DNA from: Thioalkalivibrio sp. ALJ16
Lineage (GTDB): Bacteria > Pseudomonadota > Gammaproteobacteria > Ectothiorhodospirales > Ectothiorhodospiraceae
Direction: 5' to 3'
DNA length: 64,000 nt
NCBI RefSeq assembly: GCF_000377345.1
Contig: NZ_KB898039.1
Coordinates: 62,001-126,000 of the forward strand
This document shows, one piece after another, positions 8,310 through 16,845 of this stretch (positions within the stretch are counted from its first letter, which is position 1; each line of letters opens with the position of its first letter). Made by a program: the position numbers and the translations under genes. The notes under the pieces were generated by a model. The model was not told where the DNA came from. It searched no databases and saw nothing but the letters and a program-made list of their open reading frames with translations.

Positions 8310-8690
8310 CAGGTCGAACAGCAGGGCCTCGGCCTCGCCGTTGGTGGTGAACTCAAGCTCGTGCTCCTGGCGGATGGTGGCGCCGTCGCCGGCGGCCATC
8401 GTCTGGCCGTTCAGGGTCAGCTCGCCCCGGGTGATCTGTACGTAATAGACCCGGCCCGGGTCCGCCGGAAACCGCGTGGTCTCGTGTGCCAGCCGGAGTC
8501 TGTGGATGCAGGCGTCCTGCCGGATGGGCAGCGACCCGTCCCGGCCATCGGGCGAGACCAGCAGGGCGTGCCCGCCGGCGTCGGAAAAACCCTTCTGGGC
8601 ATAGCGCGGTTCGCCCCCCTTGCGATCCGGGATGATCCAGACCTGCAGGAAGTGCAGCGGATCGCTTGGCGATGCATGTGGATGAGCGGC
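8310..8690 (-). pseudogene. Decayed pirin: C-terminal cupin only
   Basis: In the same frame as the FMN reductase, the minus strand encodes a clear pirin C-terminal cupin, beginning around SDPLHFLQVWIIPDRKGG and ending near ALLFDLR. About 120 residues survive. The N-terminal cupin with the metal ligands is missing, there is no plausible start codon, and homology stops near 8690, close to the end of the neighbouring lipoprotein gene. The original stop codon is also gone, and the frame runs through a short repeat region into the reductase ATG. It is best read as the remnant of a second pirin (YhhW-like branch) truncated by deletion. Confidence 0.75.
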
Positions 8691-8761
8691 CCTTTTGCCG
8701 CTCTTTCGTGCACGGCTTCCACTACGCTCGCGACCATCACCCAGACCCGGCCGGTGCCCGG

Positions 8762-9244
8762 CTACTCACCCGAGGCGTTCGAGTCCGCCGACTGGCCGGT
8801 CATCGGTTCCAGGATTTCGCGGGCAAACTCGCCTGGTTGCTTGCGGTTCAGCGAGCCGCGCTCGGCCGTGCCGGTCGCCCACGCCTCTCGGGTCTCCGGG
8901 TCGCGGAACTGGATGTCGAGCCGGCGCATGTACATCGTGATGTCCCACGCCCAGCGGTCCTGGTAGGTCACCAGCACATCGACATTGTCCAGCGCGTCGC
9001 GGCGCGGGCCCGAGGTCGCGTCGTAGTTCATTGCTCGCAACTCCTGGGCGATCACGTGCTCGATCCCGCGTTCATCCGCCGGCAGCTTTTCCACATAGAA
9101 CCGCTCGGCGGCCGCCAGTCGCTCGGGGTCACCCGAGTCCACATCCAGCGTGGCGCAGCCCGCAAGCATCGCGAGGGCCGCCAGCGCGAGGGCAAGTCGC
9201 ACCAGGCTAAATCGCATCAGGGGAAAGGGGTGGCATTCATTCAT
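8762..9244 (-). CDS. Small lipoprotein, DUF4136-like
   Basis: A 160-residue lipoprotein with lipobox LAGC and a mature domain containing VDVLVTYQDRWAWDITMYMRR and DPETREAWATG. This layout resembles DUF4136-type lipoproteins, which have an aspartate-rich beta-sheet and unknown function. Two starts are possible. ATG at 9244 has GGAGAG upstream and is chosen; ATG at 9217 gives a shorter, more typical signal peptide (MRFSLVRLALAL) but lacks a ribosome binding site. The C-terminal end lies beside the truncated pirin, so a deletion joined these two loci. Confidence 0.7.
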   Translation of the reverse strand: MNECHPFPLMRFSLVRLALALAALAMLAGCATLDVDSGDPERLAAAERFYVEKLPADERGIEHVIAQELRAMNYDATSGPRRDALDNVDVLVTYQDRWAWDITMYMRRLDIQFRDPETREAWATGTAERGSLNRKQPGEFAREILEPMTGQSADSNASGE

Positions 9245-9566
9245 GTCATTCTCTCCATTCGATGTCAGGGTGGCCGCATTCCTTGCGCAGCCGAGGGCGT
9301 TTCGGTGACAGGCGGCATGCTCGCGGTGAACCCCTGCGCGGGTCATGTATCCCGGTGCCGTGTAGCCCCCGGGGCCTGCTCGCCGGGGGCGAGACTATCG
9401 GATTCCGCCTTCCATCAGGAAATGTTCGGATGCGGGTCCACCCGCGTGATCGCACTGTCGTGCCCCCGAGGCGACCCCTTGGGGCGAATCCCGCGTCGCT
9501 GCATCCGAGAGGGCCACAGTCACATGCCCCCGAGCAGGTTCCGGGCGTCCGCAAGTCGGTGTGGCG
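9245..9566. other. Intergenic region with hairpin
   Basis: A 322-base gap between two leftward genes. I find no convincing coding frame. It has an 8-bp hairpin, GCCCCCGG (9365-9372) with CCGGGGGC (9383-9390), that could end the upstream DUF3634 transcript, although no T run follows. The promoter of the lipoprotein gene should lie near its right-hand side. Confidence 0.4.
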
Positions 9567-9899
9567 TTATCCCGTAGCGCGCATGCCGCCGCCACCCCCG
9601 CTGCCCGGCGGGGGTGTCCAGACGTTGCGAAAGGCCTGGTGTGTCTTCTTCGGGAGATCGCGGGAGAAGCGCAGCTGCACGCCGGCGTCGGTGCGCACGG
9701 CGGTGATCCGGCCGCGCTGCAGCCGGAACTGGCGCGCGACGTCCTCGCAGCCGCGCAGGAACGCGGCCGGCGGCTTGCCGCGCCGCACGCGGGTTGCGCC
9801 ATCGCGCAGCTCCACCGCAAACACCTGCCGTGCATGCCAGAGCATCAGCGCCAGGCCAAGGCCCAGCAGGGCGAACATAATGAGCAGGGTGAGCAGCAT
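9567..9899 (-). CDS. DUF3634 family membrane-anchored protein, copy 2
   Basis: A 110-residue paralogue of the protein at 1144-1470. It has one N-terminal transmembrane helix (residues 2-24) followed by TRVRRGKPPAAF, GRITAVRTDAGVQLRF and FRNVW, the standard DUF3634 sequence order. The C-terminus is a Pro/Gly-rich tail (TPPPGSGGGGG) unlike the basic tail of copy 1. The start at 9899 matches the family N-terminus but has no clear Shine-Dalgarno; an in-frame ATG at 9959 would add 20 residues. The function of the family is unknown. Confidence 0.8.
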   Translation of the reverse strand: MLLTLLIMFALLGLGLALMLWHARQVFAVELRDGATRVRRGKPPAAFLRGCEDVARQFRLQRGRITAVRTDAGVQLRFSRDLPKKTHQAFRNVWTPPPGSGGGGGMRATG

Positions 9900-10005
9900 G
9901 ACGGGTGGTGGTGTCGGACGTGATCTGAGCGGGGACTCAGTGTAGCGCACACCATTCATGCCCCTGCCGCGTGGCGTCTCGAATGGGTGCGGGCCGGCGC
10001 TGGCC

Positions 10006-10953
10006 TCAGCGCTTCAGCATCTCGTCCAGCGGGCGTCGGGGCGTGGGGTGAGGCGTGCCGTACGGGCGGCCCAGCGCGAACAGCAGCTGTGGCTGGCCCC
10101 CGCCGAGCCGTTCCGCCAGTTTCGGGCGCCATTCGGCCTGCTGGATCGGCTGATTCAGATAACGCGCGCAGAGCCCGTGGCGCGCGGCCTCGAGCAGTAC
10201 ACGCTGCAGGGCCTGCCCGGCTGTCAGCCACTGCATCGGGCCCTCGATCCCGGTGCCCAGTGCCAGCAGCACCGGGGCGGCCCGGGCCGCGCGGGCCTCG
10301 CCCCGGGCCATCGCCCGTGCGGATACCAGATGGCGCACGCTCCAGCGCGTCAGACCGCCGCTCAGGCGGCCGACTGGCAGGCCGTCACCATGGGAGGGTG
10401 CGCGCATCCAGTGCGCCAGCTCGCGCCGCCAGGCCGGGTTCTTCCACTGCGCCGCCGTCGCCCCCCGGACCAGATCGGCGACCTCCCCGCAGCATTCCGG
10501 GTCCGTGACCGGGCGCAGCCAGGCCCCTTCCTGGCGGGCGGCCTGTACGAGGGTGGCGATGATGTCCGGGGCGGGTGCGTCCGGGCGAAACCGGCCGCGC
10601 CAGGAATGGCGCGCGCCGATCCCGTCCCGCAGGGGTGCCAGCTCCTGCCGGTCCGGCCCGCCCTGGTGCCCGGTGAGCAGGCGTACGAACGGGCCGTCGC
10701 CCGCCTGTTCCGGGCGCACGTTCAGGCCCTGGCCGTCCGCGGCGGCGGCCACGCGCAGGTTCAGCACCGCGCAGCCACAGCTGATGATGCGCTCGCGCCC
10801 GGTCGAGTCGTTTACGGGCAGCGAGCGCGCCGGATCGGTCCAGACCTCGACCCCTGCGCGATCCACGCGGAACCGCCAGGGCTGGGTGTTGTGCGAGGAG
10901 GGCGCCTGCGCGGCCAGGCGCAGCCACTCGCGGATGACGGGGTCAATCTCCAT
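10006..10953 (-). CDS. Acg-type nitroreductase family protein
   Basis: A 315-residue member of the nitroreductase superfamily resembling the Acg / FMN-binding subgroup. APSSHNTQPWRFRV near residues 17-30 is the FMN-phosphate contact motif, and LEAARHGLCARYLNQPIQ plus LFALGRPYGTPHPTPRRPL near the end is the usual terminal signature. The protein is longer than typical 200-residue nitroreductases and carries an internally duplicated-looking fold, as in Acg of actinobacteria, for which flavin sequestration has been proposed. The substrate is unknown. It stands alone, leftward, with about 50 bases to the next leftward gene. Confidence 0.8.
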   Translation of the reverse strand: MEIDPVIREWLRLAAQAPSSHNTQPWRFRVDRAGVEVWTDPARSLPVNDSTGRERIISCGCAVLNLRVAAAADGQGLNVRPEQAGDGPFVRLLTGHQGGPDRQELAPLRDGIGARHSWRGRFRPDAPAPDIIATLVQAARQEGAWLRPVTDPECCGEVADLVRGATAAQWKNPAWRRELAHWMRAPSHGDGLPVGRLSGGLTRWSVRHLVSARAMARGEARAARAAPVLLALGTGIEGPMQWLTAGQALQRVLLEAARHGLCARYLNQPIQQAEWRPKLAERLGGGQPQLLFALGRPYGTPHPTPRRPLDEMLKR

Positions 10954-11190
10954 GGCGCCAACATACCGCCGCCCTGCGCAGCTGGCGACTGTTGCCGGTG
11001 CAGCCGCAAGCAGATCACGACGTTGTGCCTGTCCCGCCCGGGCCGCCGGCGGTGATGGGTCGGAAGTCAGGGGTTACAGCGATCAGCCGGTCAGCCGTCG
11101 GTACAAGGCGAAGCCGGCATCGAGGTCGGGGTCTGTTTCATCCAGTGGCGGTGCGCATGGCCGACCCGCAGGTCAGCAAGGTTGAGTCCT

Positions 11191-11700
11191 TCATGATCGA
11201 TCTCCGGGCGACACCGGTGCCGAGTCCCCTGCGGGTCTCGATGTCGGGGTATCCGGAGGGTTCAGCCACCAGATGGTGAACAGCAGAAGAGCGGTGGAGA
11301 TGGGGTAGATCGCGAGGCTCATGCCGGTGGATGGTATGACGATGGCGGCCGGGAGGCCCGCTACCAGCCCGGCCTTGATAGTCAGCGGCACCTTGCGCAA
11401 TGGCCGGTTCATCAGGCAGGCGCCTGCATAGAGGGCGATCCAGCCCCACAGCCCGGCGATTGCCGCAAACAGGCTTCTGGCTTCAAAGATGATTCGGGCG
11501 CGGGTGAAATCCTCTTCGCGGATACCCCGGTCCCGCGCCAGGTGCGAGGCATCGTCGAAGACCGAGCCGAGTCCCCACGCCGTAGAGAAATAGCCGCTGC
11601 CCAGCCAGAACAACCAGGCCAGGAACCAGAGAAAAATCACGCTGGAGACGCCCAGTAACACGAGCATGGCGGCCTTCAGGCCTAGTTTCAGGATTCTCAT
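11191..11700 (-). CDS. Unrecognised membrane protein (last gene of a four-gene run)
   Basis: A 169-residue protein I do not recognise. It has four hydrophobic segments: residues 8-35, about 80-95, about 108-125 and about 128-145. A soluble loop around residues 40-75 contains GSVFDDASHLARDRGIREEDF. The C-terminal tail is Pro/Ser-rich. The ATG overlaps the stop of the next upstream gene (11697-12011) by four bases, so translation is coupled. It belongs to the run 11191-13721, all leftward. Confidence 0.65.
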   Translation of the reverse strand: MRILKLGLKAAMLVLLGVSSVIFLWFLAWLFWLGSGYFSTAWGLGSVFDDASHLARDRGIREEDFTRARIIFEARSLFAAIAGLWGWIALYAGACLMNRPLRKVPLTIKAGLVAGLPAAIVIPSTGMSLAIYPISTALLLFTIWWLNPPDTPTSRPAGDSAPVSPGDRS

Positions 11701-12011
11701 GGCTTACCTCTGGATGCGCTCAGGGCGTTACGAATGGGCGCCCGGAATACGAACAGGGCGCGGACCGTGTACGGCACCAGCAGCGGGAGGCCGAACACCA
11801 GCATCCGTTCGAGCTTTGGAGGTGTCCCGTCGGGCATACCCCAGGCAGCCAGGAAGAACACCGGGAAAGGGGCAAGCAGGGCCAGGGCCGCGTAGAACAC
11901 CCGTGTATCCGGGCGTGCACGGGCACGGGCTCCGAGGATGATCAGGGCGAATAGGGCCGCGTAAACGAAAAGAAAAAGCAGAAACCACGTAAACAACGCC
12001 AGTGTGAACAT
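11697..12011 (-). CDS. Unrecognised small membrane protein
   Basis: A 104-residue protein with three predicted transmembrane helices (residues 1-27, about 40-58 and about 70-88) and a short basic tail ending ALSASRGKP. No domain is recognised. It sits 6 bases after the 393-residue membrane protein gene and overlaps the next gene by ATGA, so these form one transcription unit. A role as a small subunit of a membrane complex with its neighbours is plausible but unproven. Confidence 0.6.
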   Translation of the reverse strand: MFTLALFTWFLLFLFVYAALFALIILGARARARPDTRVFYAALALLAPFPVFFLAAWGMPDGTPPKLERMLVFGLPLLVPYTVRALFVFRAPIRNALSASRGKP

Positions 12012-12017
12012 GGGTGG

Positions 12018-13199
12018 TTACTCCCTGCCTTGTGGAGTGACCGAGGCATCCGGAAGCGCGGTATGCATCTGGATCCAGAGTGCCCCGAGCCGCCCCGGGT
12101 ACTCCTCCAGGAGCAGCCGGTCACCCTCGCGTACCGATCGGTAGAGCGCACCTCCGACCGTTATCCCGTATCCCCGTTGGGGGCCGTCCCATCCGTCCAC
12201 GCGCAGGTAACGGCGAGTGCCCCCCCGGCTGCTTGTCTTAGTGGTCTTTTCCTGTACCTCCACCACGTATTGGGCGGGTGCCGCCTGGTCGAACGCCATG
12301 TTCACTTCGCGCAGCAGGCCGTAGCTGGTCATCAGGGCACCCAGATAACCCGCCAGGGCCAGCTCGAGCAGGACCAGATGCGTTAGTGACGTGCGGCCGA
12401 GCAGTACGATGCTCAGCACCATCAACGAGCCGACCACGACGGCCGCGAGGGTGAGCGCAAGCGGCAGCAGGCCCGCCAGGCTGGCAGGTGCAGGCAGGGG
12501 CGAAAACATGATGGGGGCCAGCAGCGCCGTCCCGCCCATCAGCAGGCCCGTACTGGCACCTGCGAACAGCGCCGCCTTCCATGCAAATGGCTCCCTGCGG
12601 CCGCGCACCGCGGCGGGAACCTCCGCCTCCAGTGCCGCGGATATCTCGCGCAAGCCCGGCACGAATGCCCGGGCGAGCACGATCGGTCTTGGTTTCTTTC
12701 GCCGCCTCGGCGATTTGACCTCCACCCAGATCCGTTCGCGCCGAACCCGGAACTGGCGGAACCGAACGTCCTGCGCTTCGCATTCTTCGAGGAGGCGCAG
12801 CATTCGCGCCTGTGTCGTGGCGCAACCCTTGAGGGCGCGGCAGAGGCTTTGCTGGTCCGTGACCAGGTAAAAGGCTCGGTCGAACGCTTGGTTTCCGGTG
12901 CGGCAGGCCACGGAGAGGCCAATGGCCGTAAAAGGGTAGTCCCACCAGCGTCGGGCCTTGACGCGAAGCTCGATATCGGGGGCCTGGTCGAAGCCGATGC
13001 GTTGCAAAGGGGCGTGACGGCTTTCGGTTTTCTGCTCGCTGTAAAGGGCGTCCTCGGGCGGGTTGCCCATCGGTTTTCCGGTGTGCGGGTTGTTGAATGT
13101 CAGGGCCTGCAGTTTCCAGCGGTCCTCCATCCTGTGTCGGTAGCCAATGACCGCCATTCCGATCATCGTGACCAATCCAGCCAGCATCCACATCCGCAC
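12018..13199 (-). CDS. Unrecognised membrane protein with soluble N-terminal and C-terminal domains
   Basis: A 393-residue protein without a recognised family. It starts with a signal-anchor helix (residues 3-20). A soluble domain of about 180 residues follows, containing several Cys and the very basic stretch SPRRRKKPRP. Three or four transmembrane helices occupy about residues 205-300, and a C-terminal soluble domain includes VVEVQEKTTKTSSRGGTRRY, then GYGITVGGALYRSVREGD and LLLEEYPGRLGALW. The C-terminal part resembles small beta-barrel domains seen at the ends of membrane proteins. It is the largest protein of a four-gene leftward run, so its partners are probably the two small membrane proteins downstream and the exported protein upstream. 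Confidence 0.65.
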   Translation of the reverse strand: MRMWMLAGLVTMIGMAVIGYRHRMEDRWKLQALTFNNPHTGKPMGNPPEDALYSEQKTESRHAPLQRIGFDQAPDIELRVKARRWWDYPFTAIGLSVACRTGNQAFDRAFYLVTDQQSLCRALKGCATTQARMLRLLEECEAQDVRFRQFRVRRERIWVEVKSPRRRKKPRPIVLARAFVPGLREISAALEAEVPAAVRGRREPFAWKAALFAGASTGLLMGGTALLAPIMFSPLPAPASLAGLLPLALTLAAVVVGSLMVLSIVLLGRTSLTHLVLLELALAGYLGALMTSYGLLREVNMAFDQAAPAQYVVEVQEKTTKTSSRGGTRRYLRVDGWDGPQRGYGITVGGALYRSVREGDRLLLEEYPGRLGALWIQMHTALPDASVTPQGRE

Positions 13200-13238
13200 G
13201 TCCCCTGTGGCAGTGTGTGACCGCGAACCCGTCGGGCC

Positions 13239-13721
13239 CTACTCGGTGTCGCTCCGGGGTGAGCCGCCCGGGGTCCATTCCGCCTGCATCGCGAACAGAT
13301 CGACCAGTGCCCGGGCATTCGGATCGTCACAGCCGTGTTGGTCGATGCGCTGCTTCACCTGGGCCTGGATGTCTTCCTGGCCGCGCAGCAGGGTCGCCGC
13401 GATCTGCTCTTGGGTGGCTTCGGGGTGCTGGTCCTCCAGCGCCATGACGGAGCGCAGGTAGACCATCTGCTGATTGGCCAGAAACGCGATCATCTGGTCC
13501 TCTTCGACTTCCGTGCAGCGCATGGCGGCCGTACCGACGGCGACGAATTGACTCAGGATGGTCAGGATCTCGGGTGGTTCGTCGGCCTCAGCCGGGGCTA
13601 TCAGACCCATTAACAGCAACCATCCGAGCGTTGCGGCCCCGATGGTCGAAGCGCAAAGGCGGTGCGATCGCGTGCACGAGGCAAGGCCCGGACGGGCCGA
13701 ACTGGGGCGGGTCTTCTTCAT
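13239..13721 (-). CDS. Unrecognised exported protein
   Basis: A 160-residue protein with a long basic leader and a hydrophobic stretch ending LIAPAEADE, consistent with a signal peptide of about 46 residues. The mature part is helical and acidic, with Cys in MRCTEVEEDQM and in DQHGCDDPNARAL that could form a disulfide. GGAGGG before the ATG at 13721 supports the start; a longer start at 13742 lacks this. It is the first gene of the leftward run that continues with the 393-residue membrane protein 39 bases downstream. No family is recognised. Confidence 0.6.
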   Translation of the reverse strand: MKKTRPSSARPGLASCTRSHRLCASTIGAATLGWLLLMGLIAPAEADEPPEILTILSQFVAVGTAAMRCTEVEEDQMIAFLANQQMVYLRSVMALEDQHPEATQEQIAATLLRGQEDIQAQVKQRIDQHGCDDPNARALVDLFAMQAEWTPGGSPRSDTE

Positions 13722-13879
13722 CGTTTCCCTCCCTGGAAACATTGCCAGTACCCTTGATCAGGTGTGCCCCTAATCTAGATGCCAGGCGCGGGACTGTCAC
13801 CCCTTGGGTTGCCCTCGTGCTGATGGGGGTAGCGGGGCGGCCAGGTTGCCCTGGCCAGGCCGGGCGCGGGCTGCCGCTG

Positions 13880-14719
13880 CTACAGCGTGTGGCCGGTGAG
13901 GTGCTGGTAGAGGGCGAAGCCGGCGTCCCGATCCTGGCAGCGCAGGATGGCGGCGCGGCCGGGTGTGGACGGGTCCGGCTGCAGATGCACGCCGGCCGCC
14001 TCGGCGGCGCGGAAATCGGCGTCCTCCAGTTCGAGCTCGCCGAATACCGAGATGACGAAGCCGCCGGGGATCGGCGGGGGCGGGGTGAAGGGTTCGCCGT
14101 CTGCCAGTGCGACCCAGGCGGGGATGAACGCCGGGCCGTAGAAGTCGAAGAAGCCGTTGGAGCCGCGCAGGTGGGCCTCGATCGGTCGCCCGCCGATCAT
14201 CTCGATGTTGCAGATGCCGCTGTAGCCGGCCAGGTTGCGCCGCACCCAGTCGGCGATCCATGGCTCCACTTCGGGCACGGCGGCGCCGATCTCCCAGTAG
14301 ATCGGACGCGCGGCGTCCTTCTCGTCCGAGCCGCGGGTGTGGGCGAACCAGCGCACCTCGCCGTCCTCCACCAGGCAGTCGGTGCTGGTGTGGGCTCCCT
14401 CCAGGCGCTGGCACCAGAAGCTGCCGGGCTCGGCCGGTACCTCGCCGGCGGGCAGGGCGCGGGCATCCAGCCCCATGCCGGCGAGGTTGGTGATCGGCTT
14501 CACGAACACCGTGTCCGCCGCCCCTAGGCCCAGGTCCGTGGGCGCGACGCCGCAGGGCGCGGCCGTCAGGCCCGCATCCAGGGCCAGGCGCAGCTTGTCG
14601 TAGACGTGACGATGCGCGGGATTTAGCCGCCAGGCGGCGGCGTCCGACACCGCCACCTCCCGGCGCGGCTCGGGCCGGAAGATGTGCCGGCGCTCGGGCA
14701 GGACGCCGACGAAGGGCAC
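13880..14719 (-). CDS. ATP-grasp-like protein paired with a molybdoenzyme
   Basis: A protein of about 279 residues that I cannot place in a named family. The segment around IEMIGGRPIEAHLRG followed by SNGFFDFYG resembles the C-terminal catalytic strand of ATP-grasp enzymes, where acidic and Asn residues bind Mg-ATP, and VFVKPITNLAGMG resembles the Lys-containing nucleotide strand. A GTG start two bases after the molybdoenzyme stop is chosen, because the GGAGGCAGG just upstream can serve as ribosome binding site; the much longer ATG frame (to 15157) runs antisense-like through its neighbour. The tight spacing argues for joint function with the oxidoreductase, perhaps modifying its substrate, but that is inference. 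Confidence 0.6.
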   Translation of the reverse strand: MPFVGVLPERRHIFRPEPRREVAVSDAAAWRLNPAHRHVYDKLRLALDAGLTAAPCGVAPTDLGLGAADTVFVKPITNLAGMGLDARALPAGEVPAEPGSFWCQRLEGAHTSTDCLVEDGEVRWFAHTRGSDEKDAARPIYWEIGAAVPEVEPWIADWVRRNLAGYSGICNIEMIGGRPIEAHLRGSNGFFDFYGPAFIPAWVALADGEPFTPPPPIPGGFVISVFGELELEDADFRAAEAAGVHLQPDPSTPGRAAILRCQDRDAGFALYQHLTGHTL

Positions 14720-14721
14720 GC

Positions 14722-16845
14722 TCAGCCTGCCTCCGGCAGGCGTTGTTCGTGCCCGGCGTGCAGGCGTTCCACCTCGCACAGCAGCGACTTGAACGCGGGG
14801 AAGCCGCTGATCGGGTCGAGGTTGCGGTCGTCGGTCAGTTCGTTGACGTTGGCGTGGTTCCAGCCGTGCTGGCAGTGCGCCACACCGGGCTTGATGCGGT
14901 CGGTGACCTTTGCCACGAAGGCCACCCGCCCGCGCGGCGAGCGCACCTCCACGGTGTCGCCATCGGCGATGCCGCGCGCCGCGGCATCCTCGGGGTGCAG
15001 CTCCACCAGCGGCTCCGGCATCGCCCGGCGCATGCGCTCCAGGTACTGGTGCTGCGAGTGGGTGGCGTGCTTGTGGCGGGCCCCGCTGGTCAGAATCAGC
15101 GGGTAGTCCCGGGCGAGTGCTGGCGTGGAGACCGGGCTCTCGGCGGGTTCGCGCCATTCCGGCAGGCCGTTGTGCCCGGCCGCGCGCAGCTCGGCGGAAT
15201 CGAACTCCACCTTGCCGCTGACAGTGCGGAATCCGTGCAGCCGGTATTGGCGGTCACCGTCCTCGAAGCCATGCTCGACCATGTCATCCAGCGCCTTGGC
15301 GAATACCGTCACCCCATCCGGGTCGTTGTACACCTGTTCGCGGATGGTCTCGGGGATGCCCGCGGCGGCCTCGGCCCAGCAGGCCTCCAGGTCGCCGTTC
15401 CAGAACTGCTCGCCCATGCCCAGGCGCACGCCCAGCTCGAGGAACACCTCACCGTCGGCGCGCGCCTCGCCGCGCGGGGCCACGGCCCGATGGCGATAGC
15501 GCAGTTCGCCGCGGAAGTTGCAGCCGGGATAGGCGATCAGCGCCGGGCGCTCGAGGCTGGTGGCGGCCGGCAGCACGATGTCGGCCATGCGCGTGGCCGG
15601 GTTGTGGAAGAAGTCGGATGCGGCGAAGAAATCCAGTGCCCCCAGGGCCTGTTCCATGCGTTTGGAGTTCGGCCACATTGCGGTGTTGATGCCCATGGCC
15701 AGCAGCGCGCGGATCGGTTGTGGGCGGCCTTCGAGGATGGCATCCGGCAACAGCATGCTCTGCGCGGCCGGCCAGTGGGCCGTCCATACCGGGAAGGTCT
15801 CGTCGCCGATGCGCGGCGGCAGATTCTGCTTGCAGTGGTCGAACAGGTCGATCGGCTTCGGCGTGACCTTGTCGTTGAAGAAGCGGTTGCCACCCTCGCG
15901 GTCGATATTGCCGGTGATCGCCGCCAGCAGGATCACCGCGCGGTGATTCTGGAAGCCGTTGGAATGCTGCACGGTGGCGGTGGGCGAAAGCATGATCTGC
16001 GCCGGGGCGCGGGTCGCGTAGAGCTCGGCGGCGCGCTTCAGGTCGGCCTCCTCGATGCCGCAGATCGCCGCCACCCGCTGCGGCGGGAATTCCGCCACGT
16101 ATTCACGAAAGGCCTCCACCCCGTTGCCCCATTCGTCGAGGAAGGCCTGGTCCTGCCAGCCGTTCTCGAAGATCAGGTGGTGCATGCCCAGCGCGAGCGC
16201 CCCGTCGGTGCCCGGGCGGATCTGCAGGTGCACCTCGGCCTGCTCCGCCAGCGGGGTCACCCGCGGGTCCACGACCACGGAGGCGCAGCCGGGGCGTGCC
16301 GCGGCCAGCGCATGCTGATGGAACGGAGGGATGGACCCGCGCGGGTTGGTGGACCACACCAGCAGGCAGCGCGTCGCATCCGAGGCCACGGTGGAGGAGG
16401 TCTTGATCTTGGTGCCGAAGGTCACCTTCTCCGCCACCTTGGTGGCGGAGAAGCAGCAGCCGCTCTCGGTCAGGTAGTTGGGCGAGCCGAAGGCATGCGC
16501 CAGGCGTTGCAGCTGCGGCCGCGCCTCCTTGGTGTAGCCGGCGAAGAACGCGGCCGCCGGGGCACCGTGCGCGTCCCGGGTCGCGCGCAGGCGCTCGGCG
16601 ATGGTGTCCAGCGCCTCGTCCCAGGAGATGCGCTCGAACTCGCCGCTGCCGCGCGGTCCGGTGCGCCGCAGCGGGTACAGCAGGCGTTCGGGATGGTTGC
16701 GTCGATCCAGCTGCACGTAGCAGCGCGGACAGTCGGGGCCGTCGATCTTCACCGGCTCGCCGGCGGCATCCAGGGTGACGTCGATCGCGCAGTTGGCGTC
16801 GCATTCGTAGCAGGTGCTTTTCACCGTCGCCATCACCGGGGGCAT
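14722..16845 (-). CDS. Molybdopterin-dependent oxidoreductase (DMSO reductase superfamily), function unknown
   Basis: A 707-residue catalytic subunit of the DMSO-reductase superfamily. The N-terminus has a [4Fe-4S] motif, CYECDANC at residues 12-19 with further Cys at 39 and 42. The usual domains follow: WDEALDTIAERL, a double Cys in ESGCCFSATKVAEK where the molybdenum ligand normally lies, then NIDREGGNRFF, and a C-terminal pterin-binding domain with ARHKHATHSQHQY and GWNHANVNELTDD. There is no Tat signal, so it should be cytoplasmic. No iron-sulfur or membrane subunit gene is adjacent; the only partner is the ATP-grasp-like gene two bases downstream. Start at 16845 (MPPVMATVK) is preferred over 16941 because the extra N-terminus is not family-like; 16833 is also possible. 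The substrate cannot be read from sequence. Confidence 0.85.
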   Translation of the reverse strand: MPPVMATVKSTCYECDANCAIDVTLDAAGEPVKIDGPDCPRCYVQLDRRNHPERLLYPLRRTGPRGSGEFERISWDEALDTIAERLRATRDAHGAPAAAFFAGYTKEARPQLQRLAHAFGSPNYLTESGCCFSATKVAEKVTFGTKIKTSSTVASDATRCLLVWSTNPRGSIPPFHQHALAAARPGCASVVVDPRVTPLAEQAEVHLQIRPGTDGALALGMHHLIFENGWQDQAFLDEWGNGVEAFREYVAEFPPQRVAAICGIEEADLKRAAELYATRAPAQIMLSPTATVQHSNGFQNHRAVILLAAITGNIDREGGNRFFNDKVTPKPIDLFDHCKQNLPPRIGDETFPVWTAHWPAAQSMLLPDAILEGRPQPIRALLAMGINTAMWPNSKRMEQALGALDFFAASDFFHNPATRMADIVLPAATSLERPALIAYPGCNFRGELRYRHRAVAPRGEARADGEVFLELGVRLGMGEQFWNGDLEACWAEAAAGIPETIREQVYNDPDGVTVFAKALDDMVEHGFEDGDRQYRLHGFRTVSGKVEFDSAELRAAGHNGLPEWREPAESPVSTPALARDYPLILTSGARHKHATHSQHQYLERMRRAMPEPLVELHPEDAAARGIADGDTVEVRSPRGRVAFVAKVTDRIKPGVAHCQHGWNHANVNELTDDRNLDPISGFPAFKSLLCEVERLHAGHEQRLPEAG

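Noticed and set aside
14722-16845. Naming the molybdoenzyme as a specific reductase or hydratase
   Set aside because: The N-terminal cluster and Mo-ligand region do not distinguish between characterised families by eye, and there are no diagnostic partner genes.
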